DNA of 64,000 bases, from NCBI GenBank assembly GCA_000987045.1, contig LAKY01000063.1:104280-168279 (forward strand). Direction: 5' to 3'. Within the stretch, counting starts at the first letter, position 1, and every line of letters starts with the position of its first letter. The notes beneath the pieces are model-generated. The model saw nothing but the letters and a program-made list of their open reading frames with translations. It was not told the DNA's origin and did not search any database. The translations under genes were made by a program, and so were the position numbers. Positions 51,537 through 58,718 of the stretch are shown one piece after another. The stretch comes from Clostridiales bacterium PH28_bin88 (lineage in GTDB: Bacteria; Bacillota; PH28-bin88).

Positions 51537-52108
51537 AGCCCACCGCCTCCTTCCTCCGGCCGGGCATCGATATAGTAGACGGCCGGTTCTGTTCCCAGGT
51601 TTGTCAACACCTGCCGGTACGGGTACCGGCGCAGCAGCCGGGAAACCCGGGAATCCGGGTCGTTCAAGTCCCCATAAACCCGCGCTTCGCCGATGCACGT
51701 GGCCACGCACGCCGGGTCCTGGCCCTTCTCCAGGCGGTGCAGGCAGAAACCGCACTTGTCCGTCACCTTGCGCTCAGGGTCGAAGTACCGCGCCCCATAG
51801 GGGCAGGCGGCGATGCAGTACTTGCAGCCGATGCACCTGGGCTGGTCGATCGCCACAATCCCGTCTTCCCGCTGGTAGGAAGCCGACGTGGGACACACCC
51901 GCACACAGGGCGGGTTGCCGCAGTGCATGCAGTTCCCCGGCAGAAAGTTCATTGTCAGGTTGGGAAATGTGCCGTTGGGCCCTTCCCGCTTGATCCAGTT
52001 GCGGTGCTTGCCGGGGGGTACGTGGTTCTCCGCCGTGCAGGCCACCTGGCAGGCTTTGCAGTCAATACAACGGTAGGTCAGCATGACAAAGGCATAGCGC
52101 TTACTCAA
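51533..52108 (-). CDS. Ferredoxin-type B subunit of the thiosulfate/polysulfide reductase
   Basis: From TTG 52108 (GGGAGG 9 nt upstream) this is a 191-residue PsrB/PhsB protein with four [4Fe-4S] motifs: CIDCKACQVAC, CMHCGNPPCVRVC, CIGCKYCIAAC and CGFC...CVATC. It relays electrons between the membrane subunit and the catalytic subunit. Its start overlaps the stop of the A subunit gene by 8 bp and its stop overlaps the C subunit start, giving a tightly coupled A-B-C cassette. Confidence 0.92.
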   Translation of the reverse strand: MSKRYAFVMLTYRCIDCKACQVACTAENHVPPGKHRNWIKREGPNGTFPNLTMNFLPGNCMHCGNPPCVRVCPTSASYQREDGIVAIDQPRCIGCKYCIAACPYGARYFDPERKVTDKCGFCLHRLEKGQDPACVATCIGEARVYGDLNDPDSRVSRLLRRYPYRQVLTNLGTEPAVYYIDARPEEGGGGL

Positions 52109-54365
52109 CTTTAAGCACCTCCCAATCCGCCTTTGCCACTGTGACAAAGGTCTCACTCAGTGCCTGCCCGCCGCTTACCGGGTCAGTGTGGGTTTCGTGG
52201 AGGGCAGAACTGCTCACACCCCGGCCGTAACCCACCGTCAGGCCCTTGCTCAGGTGCCCGAAGCCGGCCACCAGGAAAACGCAGTCGGGGCGGATGCCCT
52301 CGGTGACATAGGCCCTGGTGATCAGCTTCCCGACTTTACTCTCCACCACCACAAAATCACCGGTTTGGATGCCCAGTTTGTTCGCCGGAGCGGTGTGGAT
52401 CCATAAGGGGTTTTCCCCGAACAGTTCCATCAGCCACGCGTTGTTCTGGGAGCCGAACTGGGAGTGCTGGGCCACCTTGCCGGACAGCAGGTAAAACTTG
52501 CCGGGCGGCGGCGCCGGCGGCTCTTCCCAGGCGGGAACGGCTTTCTTGCCCACCTGGCCAAGGGCGGTGGAGGCGATCTCGGCCTTGCCGCTGGGTGTCT
52601 GGAAGTGATGCGGGTCGTGCTCCGGCACCTCCACCTCCGCATACCCCTTTTCAATCAGTTCGTTCAGCCCGGTACCAAAGGGAGCGAGCTGCGCCTGGAT
52701 CAGTTCCTTCTCATTGTTGTATGGGAAAAATTCCCCTAAACCCAGGCGGGTACCCAACTCTTTAAAGATCATCAAGGCGCTCTTGGTGTCGTAAAGGGGT
52801 TCCACCACCGGCCGCCGCAGGAACAGGCGGTTGCCGGCCACGGCGATGGGATCCCACCGTTCCAGGTAAGTGGACTCGGGCAGTACCACGTCGGCGTAAT
52901 AAGCCGTGTCGTTGGGGATCACGTCGATCACCCCCAGGAACTCCAGCTTCTGAAAGGCCGCCATGGTTTTGTACCGGTCCGAAAGGGAAAGCAACGGGTT
53001 CTGGCGGTCCACCAGCCAGCCGCGCCCCTGGTAGGGCTTCCCGGAGAGCAGGGCATCGCGGATATTCTGGATGATGCCGTACTTCAACGGTACCAGGGGA
53101 TATTGCCAGGGCACGCCGTCCAGCCGCATCGCCCGCGCCGGCGGGTAAGGGGGCTGGGGCATGGTGCCCAGTTCAGGGCCGCTGCTTTCATCCTCCGGGA
53201 TCAGCCCGCCGGGCTTGCCCCAGTTGCCCATCAGGACGTTGAGCACCGCAATGGCGCGCTCTGTCTGGAATGAATTAATAAAGTTCGAAGTCCGCCAGTT
53301 GGGGTGCGCCACCGCCGCCGGTTTGGCTGCCGCGAATTCGCGGGCGATCCGCCGGATGGTGACGGACGGGATCTCACACCGTACCTCGGCCCACTCCGGG
53401 GTATAACCGGCTACGGCTGCAGCCAGCTCGTCGAAACCTGTGGTGTGGTCGGCTACAAATTCCCGGTCGTAGAGTTCTTCGGTCACGATGACCTGCAATA
53501 TTGCCAGGAAAAAGGCCAGGTCCGTTCCGGGGCGTACCGGCAGCCACTCGGTGGCCTTGGAGGCGGTTATGCTGAAGCGGGGGTCCAGTACTACCATCTT
53601 GCCGCCCCGGGCGGCAAACTCCATCATGGCCTGGGTCTCAGCGTTGGAGATGGCTTCCGCCAGGTTGCGGCCGGTGTAGATGATGTACCGGGCGTTGGTA
53701 TAGTCCACTCCGGGCTGGGCCACGCCAAAGGTAAAGAGAAAGGACATGGTCATGGCGTTGAAGCACAGGCTGCGCTGGGTGCCGTAGTTGGGCGTACCGT
53801 AGGCCTGGAGCAGGTTTTCGAAGTAAGGCTGGGCCAGGTGATGCGTCGCGCTTAAAATCATCGCCTCCGGACCGTAGGTTTCCTTGATGCGATGCATTTC
53901 ACCCGCGGTGTAGTCCAGGGCTTCTTCCCAGGTTACACGGCGCCAGCGGCCGCTCCCCCGCTCACCGGCCCGCATCATGGGGAATTTTAGCCTGTCGGGA
54001 TCGTACAGGTGCATGATCCCGGCATTGCCCCGGGGGCAGAGTTTGCCCCTGGAGTTGGGGTGATCGGGGTCCCCCTCAAGTTTTGTCACCACGCCGTCTT
54101 CCACACGGGCGATCAGGCCGCAACGGTAGACACACATTTCACAGATGCCTTTGACGTATGTCACTTCCCCCGTTTTCCCGCGGGTGGTGGCGGCCATGGC
54201 CTTGGCCGTGGGTACCCCGCCCTTGCCCCGGACGAGGCTGGCGGCGGTAACAGCACCGGCCACGGCCGCTCCGGCTCCCATGAACTGGCGCCTGCTAAAA
54301 AGCTTTTCCCAGGGAAATTCCTCGCCGACGCGAGGCAGATCAGGTTCCTGTAGGTGTCGGGACAT
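52101..54365 (-). CDS. PhsA/PsrA-family molybdopterin oxidoreductase (thiosulfate or polysulfide reductase)
   Basis: This 754-residue enzyme has a twin-arginine signal SRRQFMGAGAAVAG (24-37), a [4Fe-4S] site (Cys75, 78, 82, 110: CEMCVYRC...KLCPRG) and a cysteine molybdenum ligand in QRSLCFNA (Cys201). CEMCxxRC and the ADVVLPESTYLERWD motif are typical of PhsA/PsrA/SrrA enzymes that reduce thiosulfate, polysulfide or sulfur. The two YeeE/YedE genes upstream, whose family moves thiosulfate, make thiosulfate the favoured substrate, though arsenate or tetrathionate relatives exist. Operon with B and C subunits and a bc complex. Confidence 0.88.
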   Translation of the reverse strand: MSRHLQEPDLPRVGEEFPWEKLFSRRQFMGAGAAVAGAVTAASLVRGKGGVPTAKAMAATTRGKTGEVTYVKGICEMCVYRCGLIARVEDGVVTKLEGDPDHPNSRGKLCPRGNAGIMHLYDPDRLKFPMMRAGERGSGRWRRVTWEEALDYTAGEMHRIKETYGPEAMILSATHHLAQPYFENLLQAYGTPNYGTQRSLCFNAMTMSFLFTFGVAQPGVDYTNARYIIYTGRNLAEAISNAETQAMMEFAARGGKMVVLDPRFSITASKATEWLPVRPGTDLAFFLAILQVIVTEELYDREFVADHTTGFDELAAAVAGYTPEWAEVRCEIPSVTIRRIAREFAAAKPAAVAHPNWRTSNFINSFQTERAIAVLNVLMGNWGKPGGLIPEDESSGPELGTMPQPPYPPARAMRLDGVPWQYPLVPLKYGIIQNIRDALLSGKPYQGRGWLVDRQNPLLSLSDRYKTMAAFQKLEFLGVIDVIPNDTAYYADVVLPESTYLERWDPIAVAGNRLFLRRPVVEPLYDTKSALMIFKELGTRLGLGEFFPYNNEKELIQAQLAPFGTGLNELIEKGYAEVEVPEHDPHHFQTPSGKAEIASTALGQVGKKAVPAWEEPPAPPPGKFYLLSGKVAQHSQFGSQNNAWLMELFGENPLWIHTAPANKLGIQTGDFVVVESKVGKLITRAYVTEGIRPDCVFLVAGFGHLSKGLTVGYGRGVSSSALHETHTDPVSGGQALSETFVTVAKADWEVLKVE

Positions 54366-54379
54366 CCCTCACCCCCCTT

Positions 54380-54922
54380 TCAAAGTTTCTTTTTCTCCAG
54401 CACATAGAAAAGGATACCGCTCATTTGCACGAACAACAGGATAACCAGCCAGGGATTGACGTCGAACAACTGACCCAGGGTCACCGACCCCAGGTTTGCC
54501 AAACGGCTGATGGGAGTGAAAACCTGCTGGTAGGTCAGGCCAAAAATGACGGCCCCCACCAGAAAGCCCAGGAGCCCGGGCACCAGGTAATCCACATTCC
54601 CCTGTCCGCCGCCGGCAAGACAGGTGCCGGGTCAGAAGCCCGCCACAGCCATACCGATGCCAAAGATGAGCCCGCCGGCCAGGTTACCCACTAGGTAGGT
54701 TTCGTTGACCTTGTTCATGGTAATGAGCCCGAACTCATTGAGGGCATAAACCCCGATCATGGCCACGCAAAGGGCGGTCATCATGAACTTTAAGACGGTT
54801 AAATCCTTAAACCGGAACACGCCGGCGATGGTGGCGTATTCCCCCAGCCGGGCCTTGTGCAGAGCCCAGCCGAAGCCCATCCCGAATACCAGCGCCAGGG
54901 CGACCTCACTAACTGTCATCAT
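54380..54922 (-). CDS. YeeE/YedE-family half-transporter with probable selenocysteine (in-frame TGA)
   Basis: The frame from ATG 54922 to the stop at 54380 is open for 180 residues except for one TGA at 54634-54632 (residue 97). The sequence on both sides is family-typical and in the same frame: GIGMAVAGF before it and PGTCLAGGGQGNVDYL after it. In ordinary members the position is Cys (AGxCPGT). A hairpin directly after the TGA (CCTGTC/GACAGG, 54601-54624) has the placement of a bacterial SECIS. So the product is best read as a 180-residue selenoprotein with about four to five helices. Family members carry thiosulfate or other sulfur/selenium species through cysteine-lined paths. A nonsense mutation or sequencing error is the alternative. 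The start overlaps the upstream half-transporter stop (ATGA). Confidence 0.75.
54601..54634 (-). promoter_or_regulatory. Candidate bacterial SECIS element with its TGA codon
   Basis: Reading the minus strand, TGA (54634-54632) is followed after 7 nt by CCTGTC, then TTGCCGGCGGCG, then GACAGG. The 6-bp outer stem and an inner GCC/GGC stem place the apical loop about 18-20 nt after the TGA, within the range known for SelB-binding elements. Confidence 0.5.
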
Positions 54923-55446
54923 TTCTCCCTCCTGTGTAGAACCATGGAAGTCGCAATCCCGGAGGCGAACAGCCCGGCAATAAAGACAAACCCGGCCGGG
55001 GCCAGTTGCAGTGAGCCCGAAATGGCCAGCCCGCTGGTGCACCCACCCGCAATCCCGGCGCCGTACTCCAGGATAATACCGCCCAGAAAGACGATGAGCC
55101 ACCGCTTCCAGCGGCCGGTGCCCCACACCCGCTCCCAGCCAGGCGGCACATGACGCCAGGTAAAGCTGCCCGACACGCGGGATGACGCCAGGGCGCCCAG
55201 AAAAACACCCAGCAATAACACGACCTGCCAGGTGATCCCGGGAGGCATGACAAAGCGAAAGTAAATACTTTCACCGATCGTGCTCGAAACGGCCCCTGCC
55301 AGCCCGGCCACGTTTTCAAAGGCGCCGGATGCTCCCAAAAGCTGGTCCTGGGTCCAGAGGGCGAGAATGCTGACTACCCCCAGCAGGGCCCCGGCGGCAT
55401 AAGGCGACCAGGCAGGCTTTTTGATTTGCGTAATCAACCAGGTCAC
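54919..55446 (-). CDS. YeeE/YedE-family half-transporter, first half
   Basis: From GTG 55446 this 175-residue membrane protein has about four to five helices and the first-half YeeE/YedE motif EYGAGIAGGCTSGLAISGS with Cys136. In the thiosulfate transporter TsuA of this family, conserved cysteines along the pore handle the substrate. The full-length transporter is here split into two proteins, this one and the TGA-containing second half. Its start overlaps the stop of the triheme cytochrome gene (GTGA). It probably imports thiosulfate or another sulfur or selenium compound. Confidence 0.87.
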   Translation of the reverse strand: MTWLITQIKKPAWSPYAAGALLGVVSILALWTQDQLLGASGAFENVAGLAGAVSSTIGESIYFRFVMPPGITWQVVLLLGVFLGALASSRVSGSFTWRHVPPGWERVWGTGRWKRWLIVFLGGIILEYGAGIAGGCTSGLAISGSLQLAPAGFVFIAGLFASGIATSMVLHRREK

Positions 55447-56114
55447 AGCCTCGCCCCCTCTCTCTTGCCGGTCAGCCGCCCCGCGGGATTTTCCGCAACC
55501 GCCTGTTTCTTTTCCCTGTTCATACTCCATAGCAAATAACCAAAAAAGATTGCCACCAGAATGTTAATCAATATCAATATCCTGTTGCCCCAGTTGACAG
55601 GCTCGGGGCGAGTCTCGGCCAGCACCCGGTTAAAATCCAGCAAATCCTTGGCCGGCACGTCCGTACTGCCGGGCTTGAGGCCAGTTTTCCCAGCCGTTGG
55701 CGGAGTACCGGTTCCGCCGTTGTCACTCTGTGCAGGCAGCATGGCACCCTTCAGGCTACTTGCATCTACCGTTACTCCATACTTGGCCAAACGCGTCTCT
55801 AAATCATCCCCGTGACAATTCCCACAGCTTAATACGGGATCGGCGTACGGTTCACGCAGGCCTAGATGGGCAGCCCCTTTTTCGGTTGCCTTGACACTAC
55901 CCCCGTGACAGAATTCACAAAAATCGCTAAAAGAATGATCGCTGTGCCAGGCACCCAATTGGGCCGCCGGCATCTCCCTCCGGACTTCGTGGCAGCTCTT
56001 GCAGGACGAAACCGAGGCCCCGCACACCGCCTCCGCCCTCCCGGCAATTAGCCCGAATAAGCCCACAATAAACGCTGCGGTAATCAGGCTCATCACCGGC
56101 CAATTTTTCTTCAT
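55443..56114 (-). CDS. Membrane-anchored triheme cytochrome c
   Basis: From ATG 56114 (GGGAGGGAG upstream) this is a 223-residue exported protein with a signal peptide (about 1-29), three heme c sites CKSCH (38), CEFCH (66) and CGNCH (97), a disordered Gly/Pro/Thr-rich linker, and a C-terminal membrane helix (ILILINILVAIFFGYLLW). The heme part resembles small NapC/cytochrome c3-like domains. First gene of the sulfur operon, it may link the quinone pool or bc complex to the molybdoenzyme. No close family name is evident. Confidence 0.85.
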   Translation of the reverse strand: MKKNWPVMSLITAAFIVGLFGLIAGRAEAVCGASVSSCKSCHEVRREMPAAQLGAWHSDHSFSDFCEFCHGGSVKATEKGAAHLGLREPYADPVLSCGNCHGDDLETRLAKYGVTVDASSLKGAMLPAQSDNGGTGTPPTAGKTGLKPGSTDVPAKDLLDFNRVLAETRPEPVNWGNRILILINILVAIFFGYLLWSMNREKKQAVAENPAGRLTGKREGARL

Positions 56115-56195
56115 CTCTCTCCCTCCCGCTTTTTCATGGCGTTTGTACCTGAATGAGTCCCCCATCACCCCCTGTCACTGTAAATTCAATAAATA

Positions 56196-56230
56196 AAAAG
56201 AGACCGGCGGCAGGACCATCGGCCTCTTTT
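56196..56230 (-). terminator. Terminator-like hairpin in the leader of the sulfur operon
   Basis: Arms AAAAGAG-x-CCG and CGG-x-CTCTTTT form a stem with an A-C mismatch; on the minus strand it is followed by TTTATTTATT. It lies only 82 bp before the first gene, so it may be a transcription attenuator rather than the end of an upstream unit. Confidence 0.55.
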
Positions 56231-56387
56231 CAGGGCTCTACGTGTGCTTCTGTAATCGTTTTTAAGCAAACTTCTATTTTGTTATTTAATATAGATACAA
56301 GTAATTACCTTAGAGTTTTCTTAGGTATTATTATAGTTTTCATTATGTACTCTGTCAATATGTATAGCGTAGGCCGGCACATAATAA

Positions 56388-56412
56388 GGGAGAGGTCTTT
56401 CGCCTCTCCTCC
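56388..56412 (-). terminator. Terminator of the CC/Se-motif gene
   Basis: Stem GGAGAGG/CCTCTCC with a 7-nt loop, 17 bp after the stop at 56429, followed on the minus strand by CTTATTATG. Between this and 56230 lies AT-rich DNA with an imperfect palindrome (56306-56327) that may hold the sulfur-operon promoter. Confidence 0.6.
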
Positions 56413-56428
56413 CGGTCATTCCGCTGTT

Positions 56429-56716
56429 CTAAATTAATCCCTGTACACGGACAGAAAGTTTCTTCCATCTGAGAAAGCGGTTCAGGGACACTTTGGCCCC
56501 AGGGTAGACCGCCAGGTGTTTCTGGAAAAACACCTCGACTCCTTCCACCTCTTCCCTCAGAAAGCCGGTTTCCCCCTCTTTTGGTTTCCCCATCTCAATC
56601 TGGGGAATGGGTACAGTGATACAACAGCCCTTTTCCGGCACGTGGGCGGTAATCAGTACCGTACCACCCTGTTCCCTGATGAAATCTGCTACCCCCGGCT
56701 CAAACGCGATCTGCAT
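56429..56716 (-). CDS. CC/Se-motif (HesB-like) family protein
   Basis: This 95-residue protein (FEPGVADFIREQGGTVLITA, then PEKGCCITV, then EMGKP) matches small HesB-like proteins in which a Cys-Cys pair alternates with Cys-Sec among species. Here both residues are cysteine. The function is unknown; links to sulfur or selenium handling have been suggested by distribution. It lies upstream of the sulfur operon that encodes the probable selenoprotein. The gene is monocistronic, with its own terminator. Confidence 0.7.
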   Translation of the reverse strand: MQIAFEPGVADFIREQGGTVLITAHVPEKGCCITVPIPQIEMGKPKEGETGFLREEVEGVEVFFQKHLAVYPGAKVSLNRFLRWKKLSVRVQGLI

Positions 56717-56899
56717 CGGGCCTCCCCCCTCACCGCTCTGAATTCAGCAGGATTGCTCTACCAGCTTAATTATACCTTACCTCCCCGGGGTAGTACAATA
56801 CCTTCATCGTTGCCCAAGATGCCGAGGTGCATTTGGGGTAGACCGAAGACTCGCGCCCGGAAGGAAATCCGAGCAAAGCCTTCGCCCGTTTATCTGGCA

Positions 56900-56937
56900 A
56901 CAAAAAAGCAAGGCGTGCCCTGGCGGCACGTCTTGCC
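56900..56937 (-). terminator. Rho-independent terminator of the homocitrate synthase gene
   Basis: On the minus strand CAAGACGTGCC pairs with GGCACGCCTTG (one mismatch, 5-nt loop) and is followed by CTTTTTTG, 28 bp after the stop codon. Confidence 0.9.
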
Positions 56938-56964
56938 GTGGTTGGCTTGATAGACTTTAGCGGC

Positions 56965-58104
56965 TTATCCGGCTACCCGCTTCTTACCCAGGAAGTCTTC
57001 GTAAATATAAACGACTTCTTTGTCAAAAAGAGAACGCTTCAATTCCACCGCCGTCGCCCGGACCCTCCTCAGCAGTTCCTCGGCATCAGCATCCGACAGC
57101 ACCACGCCGTATTCCGCAAACTTGGCCTTGATAGATGCGGTGCCGGAGTGCTTGCCGATGACGATTTGCCGCTCCAACCCCACCTCTTCGGGTTGGAAAA
57201 CCTCGTAAGTTAACGGATTCTTCAAGGCGCCGTCCGCGTGAATGCCCGACTCGTGGGCAAACATGTTACTACCGACGATGGCCTTGGAAACATGCAAAGG
57301 CCTGCCTGCCGCCCTGGCCACATACTCCGCCAGTTCCCGGAACATCTCGGTCCGGAATTCCAGGTCGGTGTTCATCAGGTACTTGAGAGCCATCACAACC
57401 TCTTCAAGGGCGGCGTTCCCCGCCCGCTCTCCCAGACCGATGACTGTCACGCCAGCGTGAGTGGCCCCGGCCTTAATCCCGGCAAAGGTGTTGGCTGCCG
57501 CCATACCGAAGTCGTTATGCATGTGCATTTCCACATCAATACCCACCGTCTCGATGAGGTACTTGATACGTTCATAGGTATTAAAGGGATCCATGGTGCC
57601 CACCGTATCGCAGTAGCGGAGACGGTCCGCGCCGGCGTTTTTACCTTCTGTGGCAAAGCGGATCAAGAAATCCATGTCACTCCGGGAAGCGTCTTCAGCG
57701 TTGACCGAGACGTATTTGCCGTGCTTCTTGGCAAATTCAACGGCCTTGACCATGTCCGTCAGCACCCGCTCACGGGTACTTTGCAGTTTGTGTTCGATGT
57801 GAATGTCCGAAGTGGAAATAGAGATGGCCACCGCATCCACCCCGCAGTCCAGGGAGTGCTGGATGTCCGAAACCACCGCCCGGTTCCACCCCATGATGCT
57901 GGCCCGCAGTCCCAAATCCACAATGTCTTTGATGACCTGCTTCTCGTCGCCGCCCATTACGGGAATCCCGGCCTCAATCTGGTGCACACCCACCTCGTCA
58001 AGCATCTTGGCAATCCGCAGCTTTTCCCGGTTGGCAAAAACCACGCCCGCCGTTTGTTCCCCGTCCCGTAAAGTGGTATCAACAATTGTCACGTGCCTTT
58101 TCAT
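56965..58104 (-). CDS. nifV: Homocitrate synthase (NifV type)
   Basis: This 379-residue enzyme condenses acetyl-CoA with 2-oxoglutarate to homocitrate. The DRE-TIM barrel has IVDTTLRDGEQTAGV at the start, HMHNDFGMAAANTFAG for metal binding and GERAGNAALEEVVMALKY near 230, then HVSKAIVGSNMFAHESGIH. Length and motifs favour NifV over the longer isopropylmalate synthase. ATG 58104 has AAGGAG 8 nt upstream. No nif, lysine or other amino-acid genes are nearby, so its pathway here is open: nitrogenase cofactor, lysine-type synthesis, or citramalate-like activity. A hairpin in its leader hints at attenuation. Confidence 0.85.
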   Translation of the reverse strand: MKRHVTIVDTTLRDGEQTAGVVFANREKLRIAKMLDEVGVHQIEAGIPVMGGDEKQVIKDIVDLGLRASIMGWNRAVVSDIQHSLDCGVDAVAISISTSDIHIEHKLQSTRERVLTDMVKAVEFAKKHGKYVSVNAEDASRSDMDFLIRFATEGKNAGADRLRYCDTVGTMDPFNTYERIKYLIETVGIDVEMHMHNDFGMAAANTFAGIKAGATHAGVTVIGLGERAGNAALEEVVMALKYLMNTDLEFRTEMFRELAEYVARAAGRPLHVSKAIVGSNMFAHESGIHADGALKNPLTYEVFQPEEVGLERQIVIGKHSGTASIKAKFAEYGVVLSDADAEELLRRVRATAVELKRSLFDKEVVYIYEDFLGKKRVAG

Positions 58105-58217
58105 TACGTTCACTCCTTACTTATATACCATGGTTTCAAAAGTAATTCCCTTTATAACCTTGCCGGGCAAACCTCACAGGTTCGACTAGGCCTTATGCAC
58201 CTCCCGCCGAAATAATA

Positions 58218-58267
58218 TAAAGAAAAACACCCCCTGTTCCTTGTAGGGCTTAAAGCTAAGGGAGGTG
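58218..58267 (-). promoter_or_regulatory. Attenuator-like hairpin in the nifV leader
   Basis: On the minus strand CACCTCCC and GGGGGTG arms enclose about 25 nt and are followed by TTTTTCTTT, a terminator layout located 114 nt before the nifV start. Two small hairpins (AACCTGTGAGGTT, TGCCCGGCA) follow closer to the gene. No known riboswitch or T-box signature is visible. Confidence 0.5.
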
Positions 58268-58565
58268 CCCACTCTTACTTGCTTGCTATAATGTATTCCA
58301 CAACCCCCGAGAAATTCCTGCTTTGGATTCCGATTTTTTATCATTTTTTTAGATTATCGGCCTTCTCATGAAATGACAGGCCTTTCCCGCTTGTATACAC
58401 GGGATATCTCAAAATATAAGAGCATGACACCTTCTATTGACACGTTTTTTGTTGATTATCTCTTCCGCCCTAACTTTCACTACTTCTTGTTTGCATATTC
58501 TCTTTTTGGCAGGGTAATTCTCACTTTAAGACGCAAAGTGCTTAGGTTCGGGCTAATAGAAATGC

Positions 58566-58597
58566 AAAAAACTCCCCTTATTTAAGAGGGGAGCTTT
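58566..58597 (-). terminator. Rho-independent terminator of the gatCAB operon
   Basis: Stem CTCCCCT/AGGGGAG with an 8-nt loop, followed on the minus strand by TTTTTTG. Dispersed repeat copy C lies between it and the gatB stop. The stretch from 58300 to 58560 is AT-rich and holds no gene I can support. Confidence 0.88.
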
Positions 58598-58604
58598 TAG
58601 CACT

Positions 58605-58700
58605 ATCAGGCCTGCGCTAAAGGCTTGCACCACAGGTAGAAGTGCGACTAAGCCCATAAATGGGCAAGTCTTCTTTAGCGCAAGCCAAGTTTTCTTTATT
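58605..58700 (-). repeat. Dispersed structured repeat, copy C
   Basis: This copy matches the first 90 bp of copy B. Read on the minus strand it starts TAAAGAAAACTTGGCTTGCG. TGCGCTAAAG near its start pairs perfectly with CTTTAGCGCA near its end (10 bp), enclosing the inner hairpin GCCCATTTATGGGC, so it would fold into a defined structure as RNA. It lies just after gatB. Confidence 0.65.
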
Positions 58701-58718
58701 ATTCGTTTCAAGGGGTTC

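Noticed and set aside
54635..55126. Reading the TGA at 54632 as a normal stop, giving two separate short proteins
   Set aside because: The frame continues past the TGA with conserved family sequence and the downstream piece has no ribosome site of its own; recoding or a recent nonsense mutation explains it better.
58105..58290. T-box or leucine riboswitch in the nifV leader
   Set aside because: No T-box core (GGTGG-ACCGCG type) and no leader peptide with leucine codons is visible; recorded only as an attenuator-like hairpin.
58373..58585. Plus-strand 70-codon frame in the nifV-gatB gap
   Set aside because: AT-rich, no ribosome site and it runs through the gatCAB terminator.
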